NCBI RefSeq assembly: GCF_002752165.1
Contig: NZ_MOMB01000056.1
Location: 1 to 63,148, forward strand
Direction of reading: 5' to 3'
Length of the DNA: 63,148 nt
DNA from: Erwinia sp. OLFS4
GTDB lineage: Bacteria; Pseudomonadota; Gammaproteobacteria; Enterobacterales; Enterobacteriaceae
The position numbers were made by a program, and so were the translations under genes. Below are positions 15,944 to 22,857 of the stretch, in pieces. Below the pieces are notes generated by a model. The model was not told the origin of the DNA. It saw only the letters and a list, made by a program, of their open reading frames with translations, and did no database searches. The number at the start of each line of letters is the position of its first letter. Position 1 is the first letter of the stretch.

Positions 15944-15972
15944 GCATAGCCGCGTTTGCGGTTTTTTTATGC
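15944..15972 (+). terminator. Terminator-like hairpin upstream of the C4-like RNA
   Basis: A CCGC / GCGG stem with a GTTT loop runs into seven T residues, and outer arms GCATA / TATGC can extend the pairing. It likely ends or attenuates polymerase-operon transcription before the antirepressor region. Confidence 0.65.
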
Positions 15973-15998
15973 GCAAAGCACAGTCGCATCTGGATTAT

Positions 15999-16075
15999 GG
16001 TGGGGCGTGCAGGGGAGCCGAAAGGCTCGCCGGGTCTTTACAGCCGGTAGTTCCAACCCTGTACGTCTCACCACC
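15999..16075 (+). ncRNA. C4-like antisense RNA controlling the antirepressor
   Basis: The segment can fold into a long closing stem (GGTGGGGCGTGCAGGG with CCCTGTACGTCTCACCACC, including G-U pairs) enclosing a perfect GAGCC-GAAA-GGCTC hairpin and a CCGG...CCGG hairpin. A single-stranded GTTCCAA (16049-16056 region) is complementary to TTGGAAC boxes at 15918 and 16083. The 3' strand CACCACC can pair with GGTGGTG just before the antirepressor gene. This matches the C4 antisense RNA of phages P1/P7, which represses ant. One frame across it (ending at 16105, with ...RLEPDGGG) resembles phage 'Ash' ORFs, which I suspect are translations of this RNA. Confidence 0.65.
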
Positions 16076-16128
16076 CTAAGATTGGAACCTGACGGTGGTG
16101 GTTAACTAAACTGTAAAGGTAAATCACT

Positions 16129-16902
16129 ATGACCGCTCAACTCATCCCCGTTTTCAACGGTGACATTTCTAACGAAACCGTTCTACTTTGCAACGCTCGC
16201 GATCTTCATGCTTTTCTCGGCGTTAAACGTGATTTTTCAACATGGCTTTCCGGTCGCGTTATCGAATATAAATTCATTAAAGATCAAGACTATGTTTTGG
16301 TACCCCAAAATGGGGGAATCAAAAATGGACGGGGCGGCGATCGCAGAAGCAAAGATTACCACCTCACGTTAGATACCGCTAAAGAATTGGCGATGGTAGA
16401 GCGCAACGAACAGGGTCGTCAGGTTCGGCGCTATTTTATTGAGTGCGAGAAAAAGTTACATCAGCAGTCCTTTCCTCAGGCTCCGTCAGTACCCGATGCG
16501 TTTAATCCACGCGGACTACCGAGAGGAGTTTATCTTCAGAAGAATTGTAGTAAGAACCCCTACCGGGCTTCAATATGGCGGAATGGACAACACTATCATG
16601 TGGGCGTTTTTCCCACGATAGAAGCAGCGGTTAATGCACAGAAAAATTTCTTCAGCGGAGATAAAATCCAACCGATACTGTCCTCAACTGAACAGGATCT
16701 GTTTATAGGCAACCTGCACGCCATCCTGCACAATTTCAGACGTATTGATGAAATCTGGCGCTCGCGGCTGCGTCCGGCACTTGAAATAATGGATTCGAAA
16801 TTAGTCTACCTCCTGCATGACCGATTTAACGACAGCATGTGCGTCATACCGACAATAGAAAGCCGCATCGGCAAATACATACCGCCAAAACTACCTCGTT
16901 AA
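16129..16902 (+). CDS. AntA/AntB antirepressor fused to an AP2-like domain
   Basis: A 257-aa protein. Residues 1-110 are an AntA/AntB antirepressor domain (NARDLHAFLGVKRDFSTW, LTLDTAKELAMVERNEQGRQ, RRYFIECEKK). Antirepressors inactivate phage repressors during induction or superinfection. Instead of the usual KilAC end, residues about 125-175 form an AP2-like DNA-binding module (RGVYLQKNCSKNPYRASIWR...HVGVFPTIEAAVNAQ), followed by a helical tail without a recognised domain. AAAGG lies 8 bases before the ATG. The C4-like RNA upstream probably controls its expression. A terminator follows. Confidence 0.82.
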   Translation: MTAQLIPVFNGDISNETVLLCNARDLHAFLGVKRDFSTWLSGRVIEYKFIKDQDYVLVPQNGGIKNGRGGDRRSKDYHLTLDTAKELAMVERNEQGRQVRRYFIECEKKLHQQSFPQAPSVPDAFNPRGLPRGVYLQKNCSKNPYRASIWRNGQHYHVGVFPTIEAAVNAQKNFFSGDKIQPILSSTEQDLFIGNLHAILHNFRRIDEIWRSRLRPALEIMDSKLVYLLHDRFNDSMCVIPTIESRIGKYIPPKLPR

Positions 16903-16912
16903 ATAGACTCAG

Positions 16913-16937
16913 CCCCTGTATATGCAGGGGGTTTTTT
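16913..16937 (+). terminator. Terminator after the antirepressor gene
   Basis: Stem CCCCTG / CAGGGG with a TATATG loop followed by GTTTTTT, 11 bases past the stop codon. Confidence 0.8.
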
Positions 16938-16951
16938 ATAGGATAAAAACA

Positions 16952-17182
16952 ATGTCATTTAAATACCATGACAGCCCCCTGTATTACCGGGCTGCGCGTG
17001 AGGCTGCGCAAATTGAACGCGAAGGCGATTACCGCCGCGCTGCAAAGGTATGGACAAAAGCCAGCCGGTTATCGCGCAACGGAATTAATCAGCAGTGGAG
17101 CGAAAATCGCTCCGACTTTTGCCTAATGCAGATCGGGCGGGAAAAACTGAAAGAGGCGGTTGCCGATGGCCTACACCCGTGA
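16952..17182 (+). CDS. ANR-family transcriptional regulator
   Basis: A 76-aa protein with the ANR-family pattern: YYRAAREAAQIEREGDYRRAAKVWTKA, then RNGINQQWSENRSDFC. ANR proteins bind and inhibit AraC/XylS-type activators of virulence genes, and are frequently phage-borne. The ATG at 16952 has AGGAT upstream; an in-frame ATG 30 bases earlier lies inside the terminator hairpin and is unlikely. It overlaps the VRR-NUC gene by 17 bases. Whether it modulates host genes here is unknown. Confidence 0.8.
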   Translation: MSFKYHDSPLYYRAAREAAQIEREGDYRRAAKVWTKASRLSRNGINQQWSENRSDFCLMQIGREKLKEAVADGLHP

Positions 17183-17435
17183 ATCCACCATCGAAAAATA
17201 TCTGGTAGCGGAAGTGAAAAAGGCTGGCGGCATCGCGTACAAGTTTTTATCTCCCGGTCGCCGCGCGGTGCCGGATCGGCTGGTACTGCTACCGGGTGGC
17301 CGGGCAATCTTCGTTGAGTGCAAAGCCCCCGGCGAAAAGCCACGACCCGAACAGTTGCGCGAGCATGAACGGCTTCGGGCACTGGGCTTTACCGTAGTGG
17401 TACTGGATAGTAAAAATCTGGAGGAAATATTGTGA
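17166..17435 (+). CDS. VRR-NUC domain nuclease
   Basis: An 89-aa stand-alone VRR-NUC protein, a PD-(D/E)xK superfamily nuclease. The catalytic signature is complete: VPDRLVLLPGGRAIFVECK, with the Asp, Glu and Lys in place. Related phage enzymes cut branched DNA such as Holliday junctions, which fits a role in processing replication intermediates next to the phage polymerase and SNF2 helicase. The ATG at 17166 is preferred over a TTG 6 bases upstream. The stop codon overlaps the GTG of the next gene. Confidence 0.88.
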   Translation: MAYTRESTIEKYLVAEVKKAGGIAYKFLSPGRRAVPDRLVLLPGGRAIFVECKAPGEKPRPEQLREHERLRALGFTVVVLDSKNLEEIL

Positions 17436-17593
17436 GTAAACGCGATGATCCACAACTGCGGGTACGCATCCCACAAGAACTAAAGGATGCGCTGGAGAAA
17501 ACAGCAGCGGATAACGACAGGACACTGACCGCCGAAATAACAAGGCGGCTACGTGAAAGCCTCGAACAAGATGGGGTCACTTTCTACGGCTAA
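17432..17593 (+). CDS. Arc-family DNA-binding protein (53 aa)
   Basis: A 53-residue ribbon-helix-helix protein starting MSKRDDPQLRVRIPQELKDA and continuing LTAEITRRLRESL. It begins with GTG overlapping the VRR-NUC stop (GTGA), so it is translationally coupled. GAGGAAA lies upstream. Its first 14 residues are identical to those of the larger, opposite-strand Arc protein at 17577-17927, and the two genes overlap tail to tail by 17 bases. Arc/Mnt repressors control antirepressor expression in P22-like phages. Confidence 0.85.
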   Translation: MSKRDDPQLRVRIPQELKDALEKTAADNDRTLTAEITRRLRESLEQDGVTFYG

Positions 17594-17927
17594 GAAGCTG
17601 ATGAAGTTTACTAACTGCATCGTATAACTCTTCTTCATTTTCAGTGATCCACTCCAAATCGGTCAACTGTTTGTTCAGACCTCTAAGATCTTCTAGCTCG
17701 TCAGTAAGAGCTTCGAAATCAATAGCCATATTACTGTAAGCATTATCCTTTTGATTACCATTTTTATAGTAATTCGAGTTCACAAAATCTTGGACAACAG
17801 TAGCCTCAAGACGATCAACAATCTCAGCTGTCAACGTTCTTTTATTAGATTTCGCTTTTAATTCAAGCGTTTCTTTCAATTCATTAGGTATGCGAACCCG
17901 CAGTTGGGGATCATCTCTCTTGCTCAT
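17577..17927 (-). CDS. Arc-family repressor with C-terminal extension
   Basis: A 116-aa protein. Residues 1-45 form an Arc-type ribbon-helix-helix (MSKRDDPQLRVRIPNELKET...LTAEIVDRLEATV), and residues 60-110 an acidic helical extension, likely for oligomerisation. The ATG at 17927 has GGGTG spaced 6 bases upstream; another in-frame ATG lies at 17933. It is divergent from the small gene at 18045, with a repeat-rich region between that probably holds its operators. The arrangement with a nearby antirepressor is reminiscent of the P22 immI region (mnt-arc-ant). Confidence 0.85.
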   Translation of the reverse strand: MSKRDDPQLRVRIPNELKETLELKAKSNKRTLTAEIVDRLEATVVQDFVNSNYYKNGNQKDNAYSNMAIDFEALTDELEDLRGLNKQLTDLEWITENEEELYDAVSKLHQLLSRRK

Positions 17928-18044
17928 ATTCATCACCCGATAAGTACATGAGGACAACATGCCTCACATTTATGTTGACTTCAAGCCTCACGGAGAGTAC
18001 TACTATTTTAGTTCTCACATTGAGTACTAAATGAGGTATTGGGT
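17928..18044. promoter_or_regulatory. Divergent control region with TGAGG and GAGTAC repeats
   Basis: Between the Arc gene and the rightward gene lie TGAGG/CCTCA words at 17949, 17962, 17986 and 18032, and GAGTAC/AAGTAC words at 17942, 17995 and 18022. The pair 17949-17966 forms an inverted repeat. Repeated short words at a divergent promoter next to an Arc gene suggest ribbon-helix-helix operator sites. Confidence 0.5.
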
Positions 18045-18221
18045 ATGGCTATAAAACCGTCACAACTTCATCATGCGGATTTACTCTCACATCTGGCCAG
18101 CCTACTTGAAGCTGCGCAGTTGCTGGTGATCTTCAATGGTGGGTATCAGCTAGCGTTAGAGATTATTAATTTTGTACAACAGGCTGCGAAGGAGGCCGCA
18201 AATGCAGATGAGCAGTTTTGA
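18045..18221 (+). CDS. Small hypothetical phage protein
   Basis: A 58-residue, largely helical protein (MAIKPSQLHHADLLSHLASL...) with hydrophobic stretches (AAQLLVIF) but no clear membrane span. GAGGT lies 7 bases before the ATG, and it is the first gene downstream of the Arc control region. I do not recognise a family. Repression by the Arc protein is inferred from position only. Confidence 0.6.
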   Translation: MAIKPSQLHHADLLSHLASLLEAAQLLVIFNGGYQLALEIINFVQQAAKEAANADEQF

Positions 18222-18291
18222 AATGAAAAACGCACCAGTAGCGCCAACTACCGATGCGTCAGTAAAACATTCAAGCTTAGGAGGCTTAACG

Positions 18292-18943
18292 ATGTATACC
18301 TCGCAGGATAATAGCGCGGCCCCCATAACTATGTCCAGCCGGGAGATCGCCACTCTGGTTGAATCCCGACATGATAAGGTCAAGCAATCCGTTGAACGCC
18401 TTGCCAATCGTGGTGTTATTAGTCTTCCCCCAATGGGGGAATACCTCGACCGCCTAGGCCGAAAAGCTCACGAATACCACCTTACCAAACGTGACAGCTA
18501 CGTAGTTGTCGCGCAACGCTATACCTGTTATCGATCCGATGGTTGCTCTTAACGACCCGGCTACAATGCGCGGTTTGCTGCTTGGATATACCGAAAAGGT
18601 GCTCACCCTGGAAAACCAGGTGCAGGAAATGAAACCGGATGTTGACGCCCTGTACCGCATCGCAAAATCTGACGGTGGCACCTGCATCACCACTGCGGCC
18701 AAAGATCTGCAAATTCGGCCAAAAGACCTCTTCGCTTACCTCAACGCCAATAACTGGATCTACCGCCGCGCCGGGGGCAAAAGCTGGCTTGCTTACCAAA
18801 GCAAGATCCAGTCTGGTTTGCTGGAGCATAAAGTCACTGTCGTCACCAGGGGGGATGGTTCAGAAAAGACCGTCGAGCAAGTACTGGTAACGCCAAAAGG
18901 ATTAGCCAAACTATCACAGTTGCTGAACCAGCAGGCGGCATAA
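18292..18943 (+). pseudogene. Broken Rha/KilAC-type antirepressor gene
   Basis: Two frames together make one antirepressor. The first (18292 to 18552) gives the Rha-type N-terminus: SSREIATLVESRHDKVKQSV...GRKAHEYHLTKRDSYVVVAQ. It then runs out of frame and stops. The second frame (open from 18506 to 18943) carries IDPMVALNDPATMRGLLLGYTEKV and a complete KilAC domain (DALYRIAKSDGG...LQIRPKDLF...NANNWIYRR). From memory of intact relatives, about 20 residues that join the halves are missing, so a small frame-shifting deletion lies near 18510-18530. AGGAGG precedes the ATG at 18292. The KilAC half might still be made from an internal start. Confidence 0.75.
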
Positions 18944-18951
18944 GATAACCG

Positions 18952-18976
18952 GCCCCGTCACAGTACGGGGCTTTTT
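18952..18976 (+). terminator. Terminator after the KilAC gene
   Basis: A perfect stem GCCCCGT / ACGGGGC with a CACAGT loop and five T residues. Confidence 0.85.
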
Positions 18977-18990
18977 ACAGGAACAACAGC

Positions 18991-20385
18991 GTGCAACAGG
19001 CATTTACCCCAAGGCCCTATCAGGAATTAATAACCAATTTCCTCATTAATAATCCGCGCTGCAACGTGTGGGCTGGCATGGGTATGGGGAAAAGTTTGGC
19101 CACACTGACCACACTGGAAGATCTCTTTATGTGCGGTGCCGAAACACAGCCGGTGCTGGTTCTTGCGCCACTGCGCGTAGCACGGTCAACGTGGCCGGAT
19201 GAAGTCGATAAATGGAACCATCTGCGCAATATTGAAATGCAGCCGATTGTCGGCACAGTCAAAGAACGGCTGGCTGCACTGCAAAACACCAATGCCAGCG
19301 TGTATACCACCAACTACGACAACCTGGTCTGGCTGGTTGAAACGCTGGGTGACCGCTGGCCGTTCGGCACAGTGGTCGCAGACGAGAGCACCCGGTTAAA
19401 GTCGTTCCGGTTACGGCAAGGCGGTAAACGCGCAGCGGCACTGGCTAAAGTCGCGCATAAGAACGTACACCGCTGGATGAACCTCACCGGTACACCTGCG
19501 CCTAATGGCCTGATCGACCTGTGGGGCCAGGCGTGGTTTGTTGATCAGGGCCAGCGTCTGGGGCGGACCTTTGGCGCATTTGCTTCTCGCTGGTTCAACA
19601 ACATTCAGTTTCCCGGCCAGCAGTGGTCAAAGCTGGAACCACGCCCCTACGCACAGGAGCAAATGCAGGCGGCGCTACGCGATGTAACTATCTCACTGGA
19701 TGCCGCCGACTGGTTTGATATTGAGGAACCGATCCACAACGTTATCCGGGTGCAGATGCCAGCAAAGGCGCGGCAACAATACCAGGAAATGGAAAAGCAG
19801 ATGTTTCTGGAACTGGACGGCACCGACATCGAAGCACAGAACGCCGCCGCTAAAACGGTAAAGTGTCTGCAAATCGCCAGCGGTGCTGTCTATACCGACG
19901 ACAAAGGTACCTGGTCAGAGATCCACGATGCCAAATTACAGGCGCTGGAAAGCGTGATTGCCGAATCTGGCGGTATGCCGGTGCTGGTTGCCTACCACTT
20001 TAAAAGCGACTTAGCCCGTTTGCTGAAAGCATTTCCGAAGGGTAAACAGCTTGATTCCGATCCACAGACGCTGCGCGACTGGAACGCCGGAAAAATACCT
20101 GTCCTTTTTGCTCACCCAGCCAGCGCAGGCCACGGCCTCAACTTACAGGATGGCGGCAACATACTGGCGTTCTTCTCTCACTGGTGGGATCTGGAACAGT
20201 ACCAGCAAATTATTGAACGTATAGGGCCAACGCGCCAGATACAGGCAGGGCATAACCGTCCGGTCTGGATACACCACATTATCGCCGCCGATACCGTAGA
20301 CGAACTGGTAATGCAGCGGCGCGATTCAAAACGCGAAGTGCAGGACATTCTGCTTGAGGCAATGAGAAAGCGAGGTTTGAAATGA
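18991..20385 (+). CDS. Phage SNF2-family DNA helicase/translocase
   Basis: A 464-aa superfamily-2 ATPase of the SNF2 type common in phage replication modules. Motif I is GMGMGKS (about residue 28), motif II VVADEST (about 130), motif III LTGTPAPNG (about 167), and the C-terminal helicase half ends with motif V/VI-like segments (HPASAGHGLNLQ, QIIERIGPTRQ). It starts with GTG at 18991 after an AGGA site. It probably remodels DNA during phage replication or recombination, alongside the polymerase and VRR-NUC. It overlaps the next gene by 4 bases. Confidence 0.9.
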   Translation: MQQAFTPRPYQELITNFLINNPRCNVWAGMGMGKSLATLTTLEDLFMCGAETQPVLVLAPLRVARSTWPDEVDKWNHLRNIEMQPIVGTVKERLAALQNTNASVYTTNYDNLVWLVETLGDRWPFGTVVADESTRLKSFRLRQGGKRAAALAKVAHKNVHRWMNLTGTPAPNGLIDLWGQAWFVDQGQRLGRTFGAFASRWFNNIQFPGQQWSKLEPRPYAQEQMQAALRDVTISLDAADWFDIEEPIHNVIRVQMPAKARQQYQEMEKQMFLELDGTDIEAQNAAAKTVKCLQIASGAVYTDDKGTWSEIHDAKLQALESVIAESGGMPVLVAYHFKSDLARLLKAFPKGKQLDSDPQTLRDWNAGKIPVLFAHPASAGHGLNLQDGGNILAFFSHWWDLEQYQQIIERIGPTRQIQAGHNRPVWIHHIIAADTVDELVMQRRDSKREVQDILLEAMRKRGLK

Positions 20386-20633
20386 GCGAACAATCAATTA
20401 ACAGGGCTTTGATCGAGGATTTAGCAAGGTTTAGCGACACTCAGGATGTTATTGAATTCCTGTTCGGAACAGCAGAAGGGCTTGTTGCAGAAGAACGCTA
20501 TGCCGAAGCAGAAACGTTACGAGAAGCAACAGACAGTTTAAGCGCAATGTATACCACTCTCACGGAATTTGCCGGGGAAATAGCACGCCTCAATTTTCAG
20601 GTCGAACGGCTGAAAGATAGAACAGGAGAATAA
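20382..20633 (+). CDS. Small coiled-coil phage protein
   Basis: An 83-residue acidic, mostly helical protein (ALIEDLARFSDTQDVIEF...RLNFQVERLKDRTGE), likely coiled coil toward its end. Its ATG overlaps the helicase stop (ATGA), so it is coupled to it. No family recognised. Confidence 0.65.
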   Translation: MSEQSINRALIEDLARFSDTQDVIEFLFGTAEGLVAEERYAEAETLREATDSLSAMYTTLTEFAGEIARLNFQVERLKDRTGE

Positions 20634-20635
20634 TT

Positions 20636-20830
20636 ATGGCTACTCGTTATATCGGACTTAAAGAGATGTGCGAACTGACAGGGAAAAGTCATCCAACCTT
20701 ATGGCGGATGTGGGCCAAGAAGAAGGAATTTCCTGCCCCGCAAAAAAGCCTTAGCGGCTCGTTCCTCGGATGGCCTGAAAATATCTACGAAGAGTGGGTT
20801 AAGAGCCAAAACGCTAACAGCACCCGTTAG
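20636..20830 (+). CDS. AlpA-like MerR-type HTH protein, possible excisionase
   Basis: A 64-residue protein with an AlpA/MerR-type winged helix: YIGLKEMCELTGKSHPTLWRMW...FPAPQKS...WPENIYEEW. AlpA-like proteins regulate prophage excision or act as recombination directionality factors. It is the last phage gene before the attachment site, the place expected for an excisionase. AGGAGA lies 8 bases before the ATG. Its 3' end overlaps the CACCC repeat cluster at 20814-20855, which could be its binding region. Confidence 0.72.
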   Translation: MATRYIGLKEMCELTGKSHPTLWRMWAKKKEFPAPQKSLSGSFLGWPENIYEEWVKSQNANSTR

Positions 20831-20855
20831 AACACCCGCAAATCTAACAACACCC
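20814..20855. repeat. Arm-type repeats next to the attachment site
   Basis: Three similar words lie just inside the prophage end: CTAACAGCACCC (20814-20825), TTAGAACACCC (20827-20837) and CTAACAACACCC (20844-20855). Short direct repeats near an att core are typical arm-type sites for a tyrosine integrase or its excisionase. The core itself is inferred to be the 3' part of argU. Confidence 0.55.
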
Positions 20856-20885
20856 ACCAAAACAAACGTAACTTATTGATTTTAA

Positions 20886-20962
20886 TGGCACGCCCTACAG
20901 GATTCGAACCTGTGACCTACGGCTTAGAAGGCCGGTGCTCTATCCAGCTGAGCTAAGGGCGC
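20886..20962 (-). tRNA. argU: tRNA-Arg (anticodon TCT)
   Basis: A complete 77-base cloverleaf with encoded CCA: acceptor GCGCCCT, anticodon loop CTTCTAA, T-loop TTCGAAT. It reads rare AGA codons. The gene is the prophage attachment site: its 3' end faces the prophage, as with DLP12 in E. coli. Two pairs are imperfect: G1 with U72 (wobble) and position 27 C opposite 43 U (mismatch). Both place the oddity on the 3' strand, suggesting that the 3' half was supplied by the phage during integration. Confidence 0.95.
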
Positions 20963-20978
20963 ATAATGAGTCGGTCGA

Positions 20979-21006
20979 ATTATACGGTGCCAACCTGCCG
21001 AGTCAA
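20979..21006 (-). promoter_or_regulatory. argU promoter
   Basis: On the minus strand, TTGACT (21006-21001) and TATAAT (20984-20979) are separated by 16 bases, close to the sigma-70 consensus. The promoter is outside the prophage, so the chimeric tRNA stays expressed. Confidence 0.85.
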
Positions 21007-21054
21007 TGTTTTTGCCGCCGGTGGCGGACGAAGTGATGAGGTTATAACCAGTTA

Positions 21055-21558
21055 TTAACGGCGACCATGACGGTGATCATCCAGTGAGATCAATCTTTCT
21101 TCCGTTGGCATACTGTCAACAGGATCGGGCATAAAGTGGGCATTGTAGGCCTGGCGGAAGACGTTCATTTCCCGGCTGTCCGGTTCCAGCTGACGCAGAA
21201 AACCGAGTGCCAGCAACATTTGCTGACGGCTGATATCGGCAGAGATGGCCGCTTTACGCAGGATATAGCGCCAGCGCAGCTGGTTCTCTTCGCTGTTATC
21301 AACGATAAACACTTGCCAGATAAGCAGCACTACGGCGGCATTGCGCAGAGTTTCTTCATCATCGCGGGCGATATAGTCAGTAAATTCCTGGGCCGCATCT
21401 CTTCCCATCACCAATAGCAAGGATTCAACCTGTACCGGCGCAATATTCAGCCGTTTGCTCAACGCCCTGGCTGAATGGCGCGTTGTGGCGGTAAGCAGCC
21501 GAAATCCTGCAATAAATACCACAATCAGTGTGGCCAGCATTAACCAAATCATCATCAT
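21055..21558 (-). CDS. DUF1198 (YicN-like) membrane-anchored protein
   Basis: A 167-aa protein with an N-terminal membrane segment (IWLMLATLIVVFIAGFRLL) followed by a cytoplasmic helical domain (RLNIAPVQVESLL, VLLIWQVFIVD, LALGFLRQLEP) that matches my recollection of E. coli YicN / DUF1198. Function unknown. Its start codon is uncertain because three ATGs occur in tandem at 21558-21550 with only a weak CGGA upstream. It lies between argU and folD, a position not occupied by this gene in E. coli K-12. Confidence 0.72.
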   Translation of the reverse strand: MMMIWLMLATLIVVFIAGFRLLTATTRHSARALSKRLNIAPVQVESLLLVMGRDAAQEFTDYIARDDEETLRNAAVVLLIWQVFIVDNSEENQLRWRYILRKAAISADISRQQMLLALGFLRQLEPDSREMNVFRQAYNAHFMPDPVDSMPTEERLISLDDHRHGRR

Positions 21559-21716
21559 GTCCGTTACGGAGTCTATGCTGCATAATAAAAGTTATTGGTC
21601 ACCAGCAAAAGCGTGTTTATCAATAGTGCAGCGATTTCCTGCCTGACAGCCGCGCTGGCTTCTGACAGAATAGCCCAGTGTTTATTTTAATTCTCTACAG
21701 GTGAGTTGCCGCGCAG

Positions 21717-22583
21717 ATGGTTGCAAAAATTATTGATGGTAAAGCCATTGCTCAACAGGTTCGTCAGGAAGTGGCCACAAAGGTAAGACAGCGTCTGGCA
21801 GCAGGAAAGCGCGCACCTGGGCTTGCCGTGATTCTTGTCGGTGAAAATCCTGCCTCACAAATTTATGTTGGCAGCAAACGCCGCGCCTGCGAAGAGGTCG
21901 GATTTATTTCCCGTTCATACGATCTGCCTGCCGCGACCAGTGAAAATGAACTGCTTAAGTTAATTGACGAGCTAAATGACGATCGGCAAATGGATGGTAT
22001 TCTGGTGCAATTGCCGTTACCCGCAGGGATTGATAACGTCAAAGTTCTGGAGCGTATCGCGCCGGATAAAGACGTTGATGGTTTTCATCCCTACAATGTC
22101 GGACGTTTATGCCAGCGGGCACCCAGACTGCGCCCCTGCACGCCACACGGTATTGTCACCCTGCTGGAGCGTTATAACATTGAGACTTTCGGTCTGAACG
22201 CCGTGGTAATCGGCGCCTCCAATATCGTTGGTCGTCCAATGAGTATGGAGCTGCTGCTGGCCGGCTGTACCACCACCGTCACCCATCGTTTCACCCGTGA
22301 TTTACGCCATCATGTAGAGCATGCCGACCTGCTGGTGGTCGCCGTGGGCAAGCCAGGTTTTATTCCCGGCGAGTGGATTAAACCGGGTGCCATCGTGATT
22401 GACGTTGGCATTAATCGTCTGGAAAACGGTCAGGTTGTCGGTGATGTGATCTTTGCCGAAGCCGCACAACGTGCCGCGTGGATTACGCCGGTACCGGGCG
22501 GTGTCGGGCCGATGACGGTTGCAACGCTGATTCAGAATACGCTGCAGGCCTGTGAAGAATTTCATGACCAGGAGGCGCAGTGA
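21717..22583 (+). CDS. folD: Bifunctional methylene-THF dehydrogenase/cyclohydrolase FolD
   Basis: A 288-aa cytosolic enzyme that oxidises 5,10-methylene-tetrahydrofolate with NADP+ and hydrolyses the product to 10-formyl-THF for purine and formyl-Met synthesis. The active-site region [13 protein letters not shown] with the catalytic Lys (about residue 54), the cofactor motif [14 protein letters not shown] (about 166) and the C-terminal signature [12 protein letters not shown] are all present. Length equals the E. coli enzyme. AGGTGAG precedes the ATG. The stop overlaps the start of ybcJ. Confidence 0.97.
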   Translation: MVAKIIDGKAIAQQVRQEVATKVRQRLAAGKRAPGLAVILVGENPASQIYVGSKRRACEEVGFISRSYDLPAATSENELLKLIDELNDDRQMDGILVQLPLPAGIDNVKVLERIAPDKDVDGFHPYNVGRLCQRAPRLRPCTPHGIVTLLERYNIETFGLNAVVIGASNIVGRPMSMELLLAGCTTTVTHRFTRDLRHHVEHADLLVVAVGKPGFIPGEWIKPGAIVIDVGINRLENGQVVGDVIFAEAAQRAAWITPVPGGVGPMTVATLIQNTLQACEEFHDQEAQ

Positions 22584-22795
22584 TGGCAACTTTTTCCTTA
22601 GGTAAACATGCACACGTCGATCTCTGCGATCTGCTTAAGCTGGAGGGTTGGGTGGAAAGTGGAGCGGTAGCGAAAAATACCATCGATGCCGGCCTGGTAA
22701 CGGTGGACGGACAGGTAGAAACCCGCAAGCGCTGCAAAATTTTTCCCGGTCAGACCGTCGTACTCGGCGCACAACGCGTTACCATTATTCCGTAA
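22583..22795 (+). CDS. ybcJ: S4-domain RNA-binding protein YbcJ
   Basis: A 70-aa stand-alone S4-like RNA-binding protein (VDLCDLLKLEGWVESGAVAK...GLVTVDGQVETRKRCKI). E. coli YbcJ has the same size and place after folD. The ATG at 22583 overlaps the folD TGA and is preceded by GGAGG, so the two are translationally coupled. Its RNA target is not known. Confidence 0.93.
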   Translation: MATFSLGKHAHVDLCDLLKLEGWVESGAVAKNTIDAGLVTVDGQVETRKRCKIFPGQTVVLGAQRVTIIP

Positions 22796-22857
22796 CCCAA
22801 GGCCTGCGTCGTTTCATCCGCTTACCCGGCGCAGGGCTTTCACTCAGTGCAATCCGA

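Larger units (their letters stand above)
1..20886. mobile_element. Prophage, right-hand part, integrated at argU
   Basis: Every gene from position 1 to 20830 is of phage type: holin, Q-like antiterminator, primase-helicase, CI/Cro pair, DNA polymerase with intein, SNF2 helicase, antirepressors and an AlpA-like protein. The block stops exactly at the 3' end of a tRNA-Arg gene, a standard integration site, and chromosomal housekeeping genes begin beyond it. Structural and integrase genes are not in view, so the left end lies outside the window. Whether the phage is intact cannot be judged. At least two of its genes (309-569 and 18292-18943) look damaged. Confidence 0.95.

Noticed and set aside
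15950..16105. Ash-like small ORF across the C4-like RNA
   Set aside because: It lacks a normal ATG start and its sequence is dictated by the RNA structure; I treat it as translation of a non-coding RNA and not as a separate gene.
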